From positions 15,417,255-15,481,254 of the forward strand of contig JAJEKV010000011.1 in NCBI GenBank assembly GCA_021234155.1: 64,000 nucleotides of DNA, read 5' to 3'. Numbering within the stretch: the first letter of the stretch is position 1; every line of letters starts with the position of its first letter. Both the position numbers and the translations under genes were made by a program. Below, in pieces: positions 33,790-45,443 of this stretch. This stretch comes from Isoetes taiwanensis. Taxonomy: Eukaryota > Streptophyta > Lycopodiopsida > Isoetales > Isoetaceae. The notes under the pieces were generated by a model. The model was not told the origin of the DNA, did not search any database, and saw only the letters and a program-made list of their open reading frames with translations.

Positions 33790-34065
33790 TAGATTTCGAA
33801 ATTGCAAAGGGTTGTAAAAGATGAGAATGATCGGCCGAGGTCTTATATGCTAGTCGATCACGCAGGTCGCAGGTATGAAGGCGTAATTGGTCCATGTTTT
33901 GCTTGTAATGAATATGGTCATATAGTTAAGCACTGCCCAAATTCTAACCAAAGAGATTTTTGTTATAATTGTGGTGGAAGGGGACATATTTCTTCAAGTG
34001 TTCTAGTCCAAAGAATCAAGGGAGAAGAGGAGGTGCCGCACGTGGAACTTAAGAGGAAGAGGTAA
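33790..34065 (+). pseudogene. Copia gag remnant with CCHC zinc knuckles
   Basis: The frame reads CFACNEYGHIVKHC, an intact C-x2-C-x4-H-x4-C knuckle, followed by a second knuckle start, CYNCGGRGHISS, whose final Cys is lost by a frame change. A basic tail follows (KGEEEVPHVELKRKR). Two knuckles are unusual for Copia gag, which often has one, but occur in some plant lineages. In life this would be the nucleocapsid part, binding element RNA. The upstream capsid part is not recognisable. Confidence 0.75.
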
Positions 34066-34154
34066 GAATAAATTGGGGCATGTGAATGTGGCCAAGTAGC
34101 AAATGTAGAAGAAGAAGATGATGAGGTAATTCATAAAGCCTTTCGTACTAAGCT

Positions 34155-34212
34155 GCATTACACGCATCTAACTCTCTTGTAATAGATAGTGGAGCCGAAA
34201 GCTACCCGTAGC
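34155..34212 (+). pseudogene. Copia aspartic protease remnant
   Basis: SNSLVIDSGAESYP followed by a stop. D-S-G-A (34185-34196) is the active-site motif of retrotransposon proteases, found between gag and integrase in Copia polyproteins. Only the region around the catalytic Asp can be read. Confidence 0.65.
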
Positions 34213-34495
34213 CCCGCTCTTCGTAGTAAATGCCATGTGATGCTCAGAACTGGGCGCAGGTATATTCAATTAGAAACGGAAATTTGCAACAAGTAGAAGG
34301 GAGGGGTATGCTGGAGTTATTTTGATCTGATGTCTCGTAGTTTAAAAGATACAGCGTACAAACTTGATCGTGAAATTTGATATCGCTAGTCAATTAGTGG
34401 ATTTGGATATAGAGGTGTTTTGATAAAGAAGTATGTGAAATATTGCATAATAATAGACTGCATTCCCTGCTAAAAGAAATGGTGATTTATTTGAG

Positions 34496-34975
34496 TTGAA
34501 CAAAGATGAGATAGTTGGTGTAAATTACAAGAATGCTACCCATCAATTAGATTGTGGCATGGTGCTGCCAAGCCTACACGATATTAAGAATGCTGAATAC
34601 ATGGCTGTGCTGGCTACACAGATTGTTCAGATGAAAATGCCAAATTATTTGCCACAGTGCATGCTAGGAAAGTATACAAGAATACCTTTAAAAAAGGTAA
34701 AACAGCCAAGGCAAGGACTTGTTTGAATTAGTGGCTACGTACCTTATGACCTAAGAATATTAGGAAGTGTAAGTGGAAAAGGTATTACATTTCATTTATT
34801 GATGACTATAGTAGGAGGCTAAGTGCTATTTTAACCGAGAAAAGGCAAGCTTTAGAAGCATTTAAGCAGCTTTACAGGTTGAATGCGAAACCGGGTAGAA
34901 AAATTAAATGTATAAGATCACGTAGGGGGTGAATACATGTCAAGAAAGTTCAAGGGTTTTTGCCTAGAAAAGGAA
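34496..34975 (+). pseudogene. Copia GAG-pre-integrase and integrase core remnant
   Basis: The frame 34496-34726 contains LHDIKNAEYMAV and QCMLGKYTRIPLKKVKQP, matching the zinc-binding region and the C-x-x-GKxTRxPF-type segment before the integrase core. After a frame change, FIDDYSRRLSAIL and KPGRKIKCIRS (about 34797-34918) match the conserved FIDDYSR and GxxIKxLRSDNG segments. The second catalytic Asp is not retained, because the sequence reads RSRRG and then a stop. The enzyme would have inserted element cDNA into chromosomes. Confidence 0.8.
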
Positions 34976-35754
34976 TCGGCGCGTACCAATTTGCGTATAT
35001 AGTCCTCGCTAATGGGTTTTAAATGAAAATAGAACGTGTTAGATGTCGCAAGAGCAACGCTAAAACATGCAAAGTTGCCTAATTACTTATGTATGTATGT
35101 TAAAGATTCTATATACAATTCCATTACCTTCGCTTAGTATAGGTGGTGGCATTCCCTCAAGAAATATGGACCTACAGGCAAATGTAATTATGATAAATTC
35201 AAAGCATATGGATGCCCGCACTTATGTCTGGCGTTCCGTAATAGTTAGCCTGGCTAAAGCTTGAGGATCGAAAGTAAATCTTAAGCATTTCGTTGGTTGC
35301 GATGAAGAAGCTAAAGGTTATCATTGTAATGATCCGATTCAAGAAAGGGTATTAAAGGTAGATGCATCTTGACGAATCAATTTTACAAAGATAGAAAAGC
35401 TATAAGAGGTACGAGGATACCAAACTTAAGGAGGAGAATGTAGGATAATATAAAAATCTGAAATCTTCTATAGAGATATATAGATGATGATAATGGTATT
35501 GAGATTCCGTGATCATAGTCGCATTAAATAGGAACACCACAGTCGGTTTTGAAGTGCCCATAGTGGATTCTCAACATCCTAAGAAACGCAAGAGTGAAGT
35601 AGAAGCGAAAGGAGAACTTGCAAGTAGACTAAGAATTATATGGAAGACAAGAATCGTAAAGTGAAGATTGCGTGTAGTTCTTTTACTCGTAGATGATAAT
35701 GTTCCCCGCACAATGGCGCTTGTTTGAGCCTCGAATACCTAATGATTTTAATGA

Positions 35755-36335
35755 AGCAATTAGTGCGTAAGATGCAGAATGAAACGTGTAATGGATAGTG
35801 AGATGCAATTACGCATCGACAATCAAACGTATGAGTTAGTAAAACGCCTCAAGGAAAAAAATATAGTTGGAAACAAATGGTGCTTTAAAATTAAACTAGG
35901 ATCGATGGAAGCTTACAAAAGTATAAAGCCGACTTGTCGCGATGTGGCTCCTACGGTGAAAAGGTATAGATTATAAGGAAACTTTTTCTCCTATTGTTAA
36001 ACTAACTAGTTTAAGGGCCATTTTAGCATATGCAAATACTAATAATCTTGAATTACATCATATATGGATGTAAGTACAAAAGATTCTGAATGCGGATATT
36101 GAGGAAGAAATCTATATGAAACAAGCTACCGGCACGAGCAAGGAGAGGACATGGTATGGAAGTTAAAGAAAGTACTATGGATTGAGACAAGCCCCGAGAT
36201 GCTGGTATGTATGCATAGACAATTATCTAAAGATGCAAGGTTTGAAAAGCTAAAACTGATGGTAACCTTTATCGCTACCATAATGATAACTTTGCATAAT
36301 AGCCCATGTAGATGATTGTATAATGGCATCAAATA
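35755..36335 (+). pseudogene. Copia reverse transcriptase remnant
   Basis: 35779-35976 reads MDSEMQLRIDNQTYELVKRL and NKWCFKIK, matching the start of the RVT_2 domain. Later frames give ETFSPIVKLTSLRAILAYAN, YGLRQAPRCWY (near 36180) and HVDDCIMASN (36305-36334). The two Asp of the catalytic V-D-D motif survive. Stops at about 36070 and several frame changes make it non-functional. Confidence 0.85.
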
Positions 36336-36589
36336 GTACGATTGCTTAAATCATTGTAAGACGTTGTTAAAAGAGAAATTCAAGATGACAGATCTAGGAG
36401 ATCTTAAGTTTTTCTTTTTGGTCCTGAAGTATAGAGAAAGAGAGACTAAAAGGATGATACTCATACAAACTAAGAATATTCGTGGGATTTTTAGAAAGGT
36501 TCAAGATGACCGCATGTAATCCGGGCTTAAAACACCTGATGGTAGTTGGGGCAAAAGTTGGGTGCAATGAAATGTGCCCAAAAAACCGC

Positions 36590-37265
36590 TTCAGAGCAAA
36601 ACACGTATGGAAAAGGTGCCGTACAAAGAGCTAATTGATGTTTACTTATGTGGCTTAACCGTACACGCCCGTGACATTGCGTATGCAAGCACTTTGTCGC
36701 TGGTAAGCAATCCGTGATGGTATTGGCTAGCAAAGAAAAAGAATTCTATATTTGAAAGGAACACTTAATGAGGGCTATAAGATAAAGGGGAATAAAGAAA
36801 CTAGTATAACTCGAAAAGTATATGCGGATGTCAGATAAGTGTGAGGATACGTATTCTCTAAAATCCACATCGTATATATGTTACCATGTTAGGAGGAGCA
36901 AAATATTTCATGGAGAAGTAAAACAATCCTCGGCCAAGTTGCTGCTCCTCTTCGCCAGTATGTAATATATAGTGTTGTCTCTTGTGGCTAAAGAAGCTAC
37001 ATGGTTAAAAGGTTTATTGGAAGAGCTAGGATACATGTGATAAGTCGGGCCAAATTTTACACAAAGGATAGTATGAGTTGCATAGCACGACAAAAAATCC
37101 TATAATGCAATTTAAAGAACTAAACATATTGAGCTACATATGCATTTCTGTCAGAGATTTGGTTCAAAAAGGTTTGATACAAGTAGTATACGGTCAACAG
37201 ATAAACCAAATTGCGATTTGCTCACTCAAGGCCTTAGGAGAAGAAAATGTAACAAGCACAAGCCG
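36590..37265 (+). pseudogene. Copia RNase H remnant
   Basis: Segments in shifting frames match the end of Copia polyproteins: YKELIDVYLCGL, RDIAYASTLSL, an ATWLKGLLEELGY-like stretch near 36990-37030, then RTKHIELHMHF (about 37115) and a final 'DIxTKxL'-like LLTQGLRR. This domain would remove the RNA strand during reverse transcription. It is badly broken. Confidence 0.75.
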
Positions 37266-37291
37266 AAATTGGCATCATGAAGGAGGAATGT

Positions 37292-37306
37292 GACATGAAG
37301 GAGGAG
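37292..37306 (+). promoter_or_regulatory. Polypurine tract
   Basis: AGGAGGAG-type purines immediately precede the TGTTAG start of the 3' LTR, the position where plus-strand synthesis is primed. An AGGAGGAATG copy lies 20 bp upstream. Confidence 0.6.
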
Positions 37307-37889
37307 TGTTAGAATATATCATGTCACAACCTATAGAACTTTGTTTGTATATTAAGATATACGGAATTAATACGCAAGGTGATTGCATTTTATCGACCGA
37401 CAAAATTAACAAGATAAAAGCTGCGAAGAACAGTTACGCTTTGCATCAAAATTGGCATTGTATCATCCGTGAAGATCGGATCAGGTGGATCTCGCTGAGA
37501 TATGGCCCAACCTCGCTGATAAGCTATACAGACGTTTCTGGATTTGTTTCGATAGATCGGCCGGAATTACTGAAGCCAAGACATGTTTCTTTTGTCGCCT
37601 GCGCTTCTAGTCTCGATTGAATGTTTGCGGCGACGCCTTCTTCTCAAGCCTGGCTTCGCCACCGGATTGTGCTAATTGCAAATAATCGCTTCATGGGTTG
37701 TCCTCCTCGTTTGCCTATGAATATTCTCAGAATTTATCCGGGTTGTTGCCGAAGTTTGTTCTCGTATTGTTCTCTCGGCTGCGGGTTGCTAGTATCAGTT
37801 GTTGCAGAAGTTTTCTATATCTTTTCATATATATTATGCCTATTTGTCAGCGACCCATTCAAAAAGAAATCAAATCAGCATTAATTTAT
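37307..37889 (+). repeat. 3' LTR of the Copia element
   Basis: Begins TGTTAGAATATATCATG after the polypurine tract and aligns with 32625-33195. It is slightly longer because of small insertions, several of which are short CGC-type additions (for example CCTCGCTGATAAG against CCTTGATAAG). Confidence 0.9.
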
Positions 37890-38119
37890 GACTCGGGATA
37901 AGGCAAGTGAAGAGCTTATGGAGTGAAATGCCAAAGAAATCAAACTCCAAAGCCATAGCTAAGAATCTAAGGAAGCATAAAGCCCGAAATGCCTAGAGCC
38001 TAACGAAAGTATCTAGCGCCTCGGACGCCATGGCGATGTGAGCGCCACGGGTTCGCTTATCGCCATCAAGCCTCGCTTTCTATCACAAAAAGAGAGGAAC
38101 GCGCGTGAGGAATGTAGGA

Positions 38120-38600
38120 AGATTCTCCTATACTAAATCAAATAATGGTCCAAAACAAAATCATTCTTTTTCCAACCTTTTTTATCCTACTTTTTTTCTT
38201 TTTTCTAAGGCCCTACTATAAAGGATTATAATGCTGGTGCCACCTCTCATAATGTGGCATTTATTGCAATAGAATTTAATGCACAGTATCATGGCTAGGA
38301 TTGAATGTCTAAATCTAACGGTCAGTAAAACAAAAGCCCTTAAATAAAGGGGTTTTTGATCTCGCCATCCATCCAAGACGCTCGACTTTACTACTTCTGC
38401 AATAAGCACTAAAAATCTCTATATACATTTGCGTTAATTTGGGTGGATTGAGGTGGCTCCACCTGTATCGGGGCTCTCTGATCTCAACTGACGGCCCAGC
38501 GCTACACCAAAATCTCTATATACATTTTGGTACAATTTATATAATTGTATATATATACCATATATATTTTTTATATATATGCATGCTACTGTTAGCTTCT
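38120..38600 (+). repeat. Dispersed repeat family R2, copy 2
   Basis: Same order of landmarks as copy 1: TATCCTACTTTTTTTC, GGTGCCACCTCTCATAATG, the GATCTCG region, GGTGGATTGAGGTGGCTCCA, CAAAATCTCTATATACATTT and the TATATAATTGTATATATATA tail. The internal tandem duplication of copy 1 is absent here. Confidence 0.8.
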
Positions 38601-41440
38601 TCATCGATATTACAAGTATGTAACCTAATAGCACTCCATGAGGAGTAAACCCAAGAACCCTCCCCGGCAATTAGATCTTGGAAATTTTGTGCAATTGAGC
38701 ACATATAAGTTCAGCTAGGGCACCTCTAGCTATAAGGATAACTTTAGGTCTAGATTTAGCCCTTAACGTACACTCACATGGCTTAATAGTAATCCAAAAT
38801 AATCTAGGCATCAATTTGCTTATGTGGCAAATCCATTATCTCGTGATATGGGCATAATATATATGTGTATGCATAGAGAAACTAGGGTTGTTTTTTAAAT
38901 GAATATTTTTACGCCGGGATATGTATGGCTAATTTTACAATGTGCATTATGGTTATACCTAAGTGGCCTTCTCAAATTTGATGGGAAGGCTAAGGGGATA
39001 TTCCACGCATGTGGTCTCTTCCCAAGAATATATCTTATCGGAGTACATATTTGATTTCGATTTTGCCTTGAATATTTTTCTATAAGGGGCTTTTTCTCGT
39101 ATTCTCGTAAGTCCGCCTCGCTTTTGGTTAGAACAAAGACGCTACAAGCAAAGAGCTTCTGTGGTTAATCTTCTTGGCCGGCGAGGTTATATTTTGCGTC
39201 GGACCGCTATGTCAGAGGCGTCACGTGGTCTACGACATCGGTCAAGAAAGAGATCCACATCTCAGCTTCCTGACTCCGGGCCGCTTTTGTAAAAAATGGG
39301 CAAGTGAGTATCCATTTGCATGTGGATTCCTCGCTTCAAATGATGGAGCTTACCTGTGAAATTGTGGAGCTATCTGGCGGTCGCGGTTCCATCAAGCACT
39401 GGCGGCATACACCATGCGCCGAAATTTGACAATGCTAAGGGGAAGTTTCGTCGTTTCCGCCTATATCACCAAAGGCAAGAAGAAGACTATGGATTTAACT
39501 CATAAATAACCGTGTAATGCAATGCATTTCCTTATATTCAGTATGACATTATGGGTAATGCTTTGTACTGACGGCTTAAGCATGCACTTGTTAAAAATCT
39601 GCTACAGCGTAACTTGATGCACTGCGGCACTCATCGCAGGATGATTTCGGGAGATTGGTCATTAGGGCGGATTTGGTCCAAATGGCCTTTATCTTGGGCT
39701 AAAGATTCCACGCCGATTCGCCAGACCAATCAGTTTGGCGCCTTTTAATGAAAAGTCAAGATACTAAGGTGGTAGAAGGATGAGCAGTGCTTACTTGGCA
39801 TCCTACATGCATGATTTTCATAGGGATGCTCAAGGCTTTATTGGGTAAACTATTTTAATGGCCCAGATTTTCTGGAGTCGCCTAAAATAATGGTGACTTT
39901 GACTGGGCCATCACACTGGCCACTCAACTCCCTTGTCAAATTTTGGCGCTTAAGCTTCAGATCATTACTCCTACAGCTTGCACGTGAATCCTCTCCGCCA
40001 CTCCTCATCTCAAGTAATCCATGTCTCCCCGTACTTCTGTGGTTCTTGCCCCATTTACGTGTAATCCCTAAGGTCAAGAAGTGGGAGGTTTTGTCTCAAT
40101 AGGTTCGTAAGTGAGTATGCCAACAACGAGGGCTTAGCATAGAGGTTGCTTAATAAAGGCGACGACGTATGACATTGATAGGTAGGATAAAAGAGTTCAA
40201 GTTGAATTTAGCTACCGAAAGTGGAAAGTATAACAATACCACATGCATATACCCCCTTCCTCGATATGGCCAAAGAGCTAATCTCCACCAAAAACAAATT
40301 TTCCCAAAATTGCCCTCGCGAAATGGTAACCACCTTTAAACGGATCACATCGGCCAGCTAGCTGCCACCTACTTAACTCAAGGTGAGATAGTTCTCACAG
40401 TCGTGGTGATCTTCTTTATCTTTTCATTTCGCTGACACGCGTTTACAAACAAATTTATCATAAGTGCGTTTATGTTTATCGACGTCAGGATGTCATTCCT
40501 ACTAAAAGTATTAGTAGTGTAATTTGTCGTAGTATCACATAGACATCTAATTGTCCTTTCCAAGCGTATGGATGCCGCGGACTTATGTGGTATAGGCATC
40601 CGGGTTTTACTTTTATTACGATTATAACGTGAAGGGTCGTGAAACCGAGCTTGAGGCCTATTGAATTGCCCCCTTTAAGTGAATCCTTGTAAGCCACGTA
40701 CTAATGAGAACAAATGTAATTGCAATGAAGAAATGCATGACTGACGAGGTGCAAGTAAGCTGGAATGTTCGAAACCGAGGGGCGGAGGATGAGTTTCAAA
40801 ATCTTTCACACCGCTTGAGGTATTTATAACATATTCCGTATGTATGCTAGAAGTTCAAAAGTTCAAGACATATACGCGCTTTCTCCCCCCGCCGATTTTG
40901 TGGATGGCTTATTTGGTTCCGACCGATGTTCGATTCCACCTAATCATCCCATTAATCCAACAGAGGTCCGCTGTAGTTAAGTCCTCCTCTTTAAGTTCTA
41001 TACTTTCTTCCAAAACAATATTTATACGCTAATTGTCAACTAGAACTAAGGAAACAGTAAAAAGAGAGGTCGCATTCAACTTTTGGGAGCCGCTGAGGAC
41101 TATAATGTATTAATTACGCGTGGATAATTGTGCATGGAGAGGGAGGAAGTCATTTATACGGCCACCATGGAAAGCTGTAATGGCCATTATCGTGAGCTAA
41201 GAGTGCTAATGGAGACAGAGGAAATTGCCGACACTTCCATTATTTTATTGATGGCATTAGGTTGGTTATGTGCAAGAGGGAAATGTAAAGTTTAGTGAGT
41301 TCGCTATCAACAAGAAATTGTCTATCGGCAGCGCTTTGAATCTCGGGTTATTTGTGTTTTTGTCTCCATGGTGTAGGGTTCCAGATTTTGTCCGATATTT
41401 TTAGGTTCGTGATGCTTATTTAAAAAACGCTACCATCATA
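38601..41440. other. No recognised gene
   Basis: Short ORFs only. A 70-codon and a 73-codon minus-strand frame overlap at 40378-40697 without recognisable domains. No repeat shared with the rest of the window was found. Confidence 0.4.
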
Positions 41441-44270
41441 TTTTACTTTAACTGCTTTTACTATTTATCTCTTGCCGCTTGTCTATTTTGTCGTGTTGTT
41501 CGTGAGGTATAAAGCGCCATCCTACCGAGAAGCCATGGCAAGAACTAAGCAACCGCAAGGATCCATCCGTGGTGGCCGTGATTACATTAGTCCGCTTCTT
41601 CTTCATCCCACTCAAGTCTCTGATAGAGATTCTCCTCCTCCTCACCATGCCTAATGTAAGACCCGAAAAAGAAATCCGCATGACGTGACGCTGAGTAGCG
41701 CCCCGAGTAAGTAGAGTGTGCATCCTGCCTCGGAGACAGAGGATGACAGAGAGACCCGCTTTAGCGTAATATGATGCCGGATTAATTATTGGCAGCCGCT
41801 TCTTTCTTGCTCTTTCTTCCTCAAGCCCTCCTCGCTCTCCCGTGGGAGGTGCTGTGACCTTCGCTAAATCAAAGGAGAGGAGGCCCAACGCCGTAAAGGA
41901 AGGCGCAATGAATGTGAGGAGATTCGGGCCAAGAGCTCTGGCCGAGGAACAACCGCGATGTTGGTGGAGGAGGCGTGCCTGGAAGAGCCTGGCCGAGCAA
42001 CAAAGCCCACAAACGCCGGGTGGGTGAGGGTAGAGGCCTGGCCAAGACTAAGCCTGGTATTAAAGGCCAAGGAGATTAAGAAGTAATGTAAGATAATCGA
42101 GATGTCATTCCCCATTTGCCGTGCTCGCGGAGAGAGATTCTCAGAAGAGTGTGGTGCATACATCATACCAGCCATGTAATTCAAGCAACTCATTTTAAAT
42201 GCTCTTCAAATGGCTTCGAGGGCTTGGTGGCTCTGTCACTGAGGACTCGCAGCCTTTGCAAAAGAATACATGCCAAGCTGTGATCACATGCCCATGACAT
42301 GCTACTGCCTTTAATGATAAGGATCCCCAGTACTATGGTCAAAATTTTATGGTCAATACAACAAGAAGAAAGACTTCTGCAAAAAAGGCCGAAGCCTTTG
42401 TGTTTTTCATATGTATAATATTTCTTAATGAAATGGCTTTATGTTTAATCTCTTAGTCCATTTCTTTCTTAGGAAGCCTAGCCCGCGACTTTGTATTTTT
42501 TTTTAATGTTATATCGCGGATAGGATCACACGACGCCGCAGCAAAGCATTGTGCTCTTTTGTTGCACATGGGTAGTCTTCGCTGGGCCGCGGTGATCCAA
42601 CCCTAACCCTAACCATAACCCTAAAATAAAATACAAATCTCCCTAATAATCCAGGCCGTGGTCCCCTTTCATAATCGACAACGGGCCACTTGAGTTCGGT
42701 GCGATACTACCGCTTCCTAAACATCTTCTTGTTTTCGCTGCTTATTTCGCTTCATGGATTGTTTTGTGAAGTTCCCGAATGGTATGCATCCTCATGACAA
42801 CGAGGAAGGCGCTCGCATCGCTGCATTTATCCTCGCTCTATTGCAAGGAGTTGGACATCATGGCAAATAAAGAGCGAGCTTGATGCTATCGCGAGGTTGC
42901 TTTAGCTTTCACCCGTGACCGCTTGGTCTCAGCCAAGACGCCCTTGCGTATGTCCCCTCGCTCGTGGATTCCAAAACCAGCTCTAGAGGAGGGGCGGCTT
43001 CCCATTTGCAAACAGGAAGATGTTTTTCAAGAATGCCGCGAACGGCTCCCTCCCCGGCCAAGGCCCTTGTGCTTAAGAAGGTATCTTATTCTCTTGCCGC
43101 TTGCATTTGCTAGCTTATTGCATTCCTCGCCAAACCGAAGATACACTGAAACAATGAAATCTTTTAAGCCAAGGGGGCTCTCTCTATGTGATGATGTCAC
43201 TGCGACGAGAAAATGGAGATAGATCTACAAGAAGAAGAGCAAGAATGTAGGAGTTTTAGCTTCGACAAAGACTGGCCTCGGGTGAACCAGAGAGGGAGAT
43301 GATTCAAGGTGATGAGGATGGGGATGAGGATGAAAAGAAGGTCCTGGACATAACGCCAATTTTAGTGAAGGCAAAGAATACTTATTGCTAAGTGATATAC
43401 CGAGAACCCGGCTTTGTTACGTAATGTAAAAGTAGGGAAGACGGTGCTTATCGGCATTCTGGCTTAATGGGTAAACTTAGGCTTGTGATTTTGGAAGAGG
43501 GTTTGACAAAGAGATACGAAGTATCTAATTATACCGCAATGCTATAAAGCTTAAAGAAGCATATGAGAGGTCAGGAGTCTCGATTTGCTCAAGATGAGGG
43601 AGTAATCTACCAACTAAGAAGAATTCCACTGCCTCCGCGGGCAAGTCAGCAACAGGATCTGCTGTGTTTATGTGCCCTTCTACCGCTAATCAAGGCAAAG
43701 ATAAGCCCGGTAGATGAGGATAATGTGAAGAAGATAATCTTGAGGGTTCTTATTTGTGGAAGTAGATGATTTTTCTTGGCCACATGCACGCTGGGGATGT
43801 GAGCATTTTCAGCGACTCTACATTGTTAAGATATATCTCAAGATCTGGCACGGGGGAGATAATCGCCTTTCAAAGAAACTTTCACCAAAGGGTGCAGAGT
43901 TTGTCTATTACCTCCTCGCATTATGCATGTTCGAACCATTCCCAATTGGCATCAAACACCGAAAAGGGTGATAGCACCGCTGATGTTGTTACACATTTTG
44001 ACGCACTGCTTCTGGGCTCAAGGGCGAAAATATGTTAAATTTTTAGTCACGGGTTTGACTCACCCAAGGTTGGAAGCCGGGTCGAGTAATATGAAGTCAT
44101 TGCCTTGTTGGATCAAGGCGTAGGGGATTGAAAGAGCATGAAATTGACGCATCTAAGCTTGAGAAATTTGAAGTTATATGTTTTCCAACTTGTATCGCAG
44201 AAATTATTTTATGTAATGTGATTGTCCTTCCAAATCTTTGCACAAAATTATTTTATTTGTATTTATTCAT
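41441..44270. other. Region upstream of the small-gene array, no recognised gene
   Basis: An ATG at 41535 opens a 39-codon frame 27 bp after a TATAAAG. An acidic, Arg/Glu-rich stretch follows in changing frames to about 42080. A frame opening at 42754 (MDCFVKFPNGMHPHDNEEGA) and an EEE-rich stretch near 43220-43360 look coding-like but are broken. The word ATCACACGACGC at about 42520 also occurs around the array at 44.4-47.8 kb, so diverged relatives of those units may lie here. Confidence 0.3.
42599..42625. repeat. Short interstitial CCCTAA repeat
   Basis: About four units of CCCTAA, one altered to CCATAA. The plant telomere unit is CCCTAAA, and only the last copy is followed by AAA. It is too short to be a telomere and could be a telo-box of the kind seen in plant promoters. 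Confidence 0.6.
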
Positions 44271-44415
44271 CACGCCGGGGCCACATCGGCCTCATTACAT
44301 CTAGGGTTTCGCTAGTCAGGTGATATCTATCTCAAGAAAATGAAATATTATTGGAAAAGACAATTAATTTATTTATTCCTCACACGGCGCGAGAAGCAAC
44401 TGCAGGGACTCATGC

Positions 44416-44421
44416 TATACC
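44416..44421 (+). promoter_or_regulatory. Decayed TATA box of unit A
   Basis: GCTATACCAGAAGACC aligns with GCTATAAATAGAAGAC of unit B and lies 99 bp before the ATG, the same spacing as in B. TATAAA has become TATACC. Confidence 0.5.
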
Positions 44422-44514
44422 AGAAGACCATGTCCACGCTCGACCTCCGGATCGCCTTCCTCACTTTCCCCGCCGCCTTCTACTTCCCGCTTCCGCTTCT
44501 TCCACCTTCGCCCG

Positions 44515-44929
44515 ATGGCATCATCATCTTCCCAGCGTTTACCACGCCAAGATAGCACTCCCCGCCCCCGTGAAAGTCGCCAGGACATCATCATCACCTG
44601 GGCAGCGGGTGATGAAGAGATTCAAGGAGATCCATGATGAAAACAACCGCCCTGGCCAGCTGAACAATGAGGCGTCGCATGCATTAGCCTTCAATGAGAG
44701 GGAGCCGCTGCACGAGCGTAGACGTTGAGCTCGCGGGAAACATTCGCCATGTACCAAGAGGCTTACTTGCAGCCGCCAGGCCGAGGCGCTGAAACCGCTT
44801 CACATGATTTCACAGCTCCTTAAAGATATGGAGAAGAAGCCCGAAATAAAGGAGGATGAGAACGCTAGCCTTACGGTGCTTCAACAAGTAGATATTAGTA
44901 ATCAGCTAGAGGATCAAGAAGATCCCTAG
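44515..44929 (+). pseudogene. Small-gene array unit A, frame-shifted
   Basis: It opens ATG-GCA-TCA-TCA (MASSSSQRLPRQD) and stops after 40 codons in that frame. The original frame resumes as VMKRFKEIHDENNRPGQ, matching MKRSAEVHDENVRLGQ in unit B, and later as MISQLLKDMEKKPEIKEDEN, finishing in an acidic tail (NQLEDQEDP) before a stop at 44927. The ancestral product would be about 135 residues with a Ser-rich start, a basic patch, a helical and possibly coiled-coil middle and an acidic end. No family is recognised. A nuclear regulatory role would suit this charge pattern but is speculation. Confidence 0.45.
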
Positions 44930-45344
44930 CCGCTGTATCTATCTATTTTTGCTTCAAAGAAAGTTTTCTATTTTTGCTTCTATCTATCCCGTTGTTCCAA
45001 TGTATGCCTGCTTTTTATTAATATTGACGACGCCAAAATGCCTTGCTTGCAATTAGTAGCAATCAATGGATTTCGCTACTGCAGGATCTTATGCCGCTCT
45101 ATTTTGGTTTCCAATGAGAAGTTCTATCTTTTAGTTGCATCGTAAGAAATTCATTTCTATGTATAGATTGTATCAATCGAAATTATCAATAAAATTATCA
45201 CACGAAGCTTTCTCGAAGAAAAGACGCTAGAAGAAGTAACGCCTTCTTTTTCCTCACACGACGCTGAAGTAATCTGCCGATTTTCCCTAACTTTACCTGT
45301 GATCCTTCGCTGTCAGTGTGACCTGCTACTACGAAATCCCCCGC

Positions 45345-45351
45345 TATAAAT
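45345..45351 (+). promoter_or_regulatory. TATA box of unit B
   Basis: TATAAAT, 99 bp before the ATG at 45444, a typical position for a plant core promoter with a 60-70 nt leader. The TCACACGACGCTGAAG motif lies about 90 bp further upstream. Confidence 0.6.
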
Positions 45352-45443
45352 AGAAGACTTTCTATCTGCCTTTCACCTCCGGACATCCTCTTCCGCCTTC
45401 CGCCTTCTTCTCGGCCATCTTCTCCTTCCGGCCTCGCTTCCTG

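Larger units (their letters stand above)
32625..37889 (+). mobile_element. Decayed full-length Ty1/Copia LTR retrotransposon
   Basis: Two LTRs of about 570-585 bp flank remnants of gag, protease, integrase, reverse transcriptase and RNase H in that order, which defines the Copia superfamily. Overall length is about 5.3 kb, normal for the group. Every domain is interrupted by stops or frame changes, and the LTRs differ by many substitutions and small indels, so the insertion is old and non-autonomous. No clear target-site duplication is visible at the estimated ends. Confidence 0.9.

Noticed and set aside
41535-41654. 39-codon ORF starting MARTKQ, the N-terminus of histone H3
   Set aside because: Only the first six residues agree. 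The continuation (PQGSIRGGRDY) differs from H3 and the frame stops after 39 codons. Most likely chance.
42599-42625. Telomere end
   Set aside because: Only about four CCCTAA units, imperfect, in the middle of other sequence. At most a telo-box or tiny interstitial repeat.
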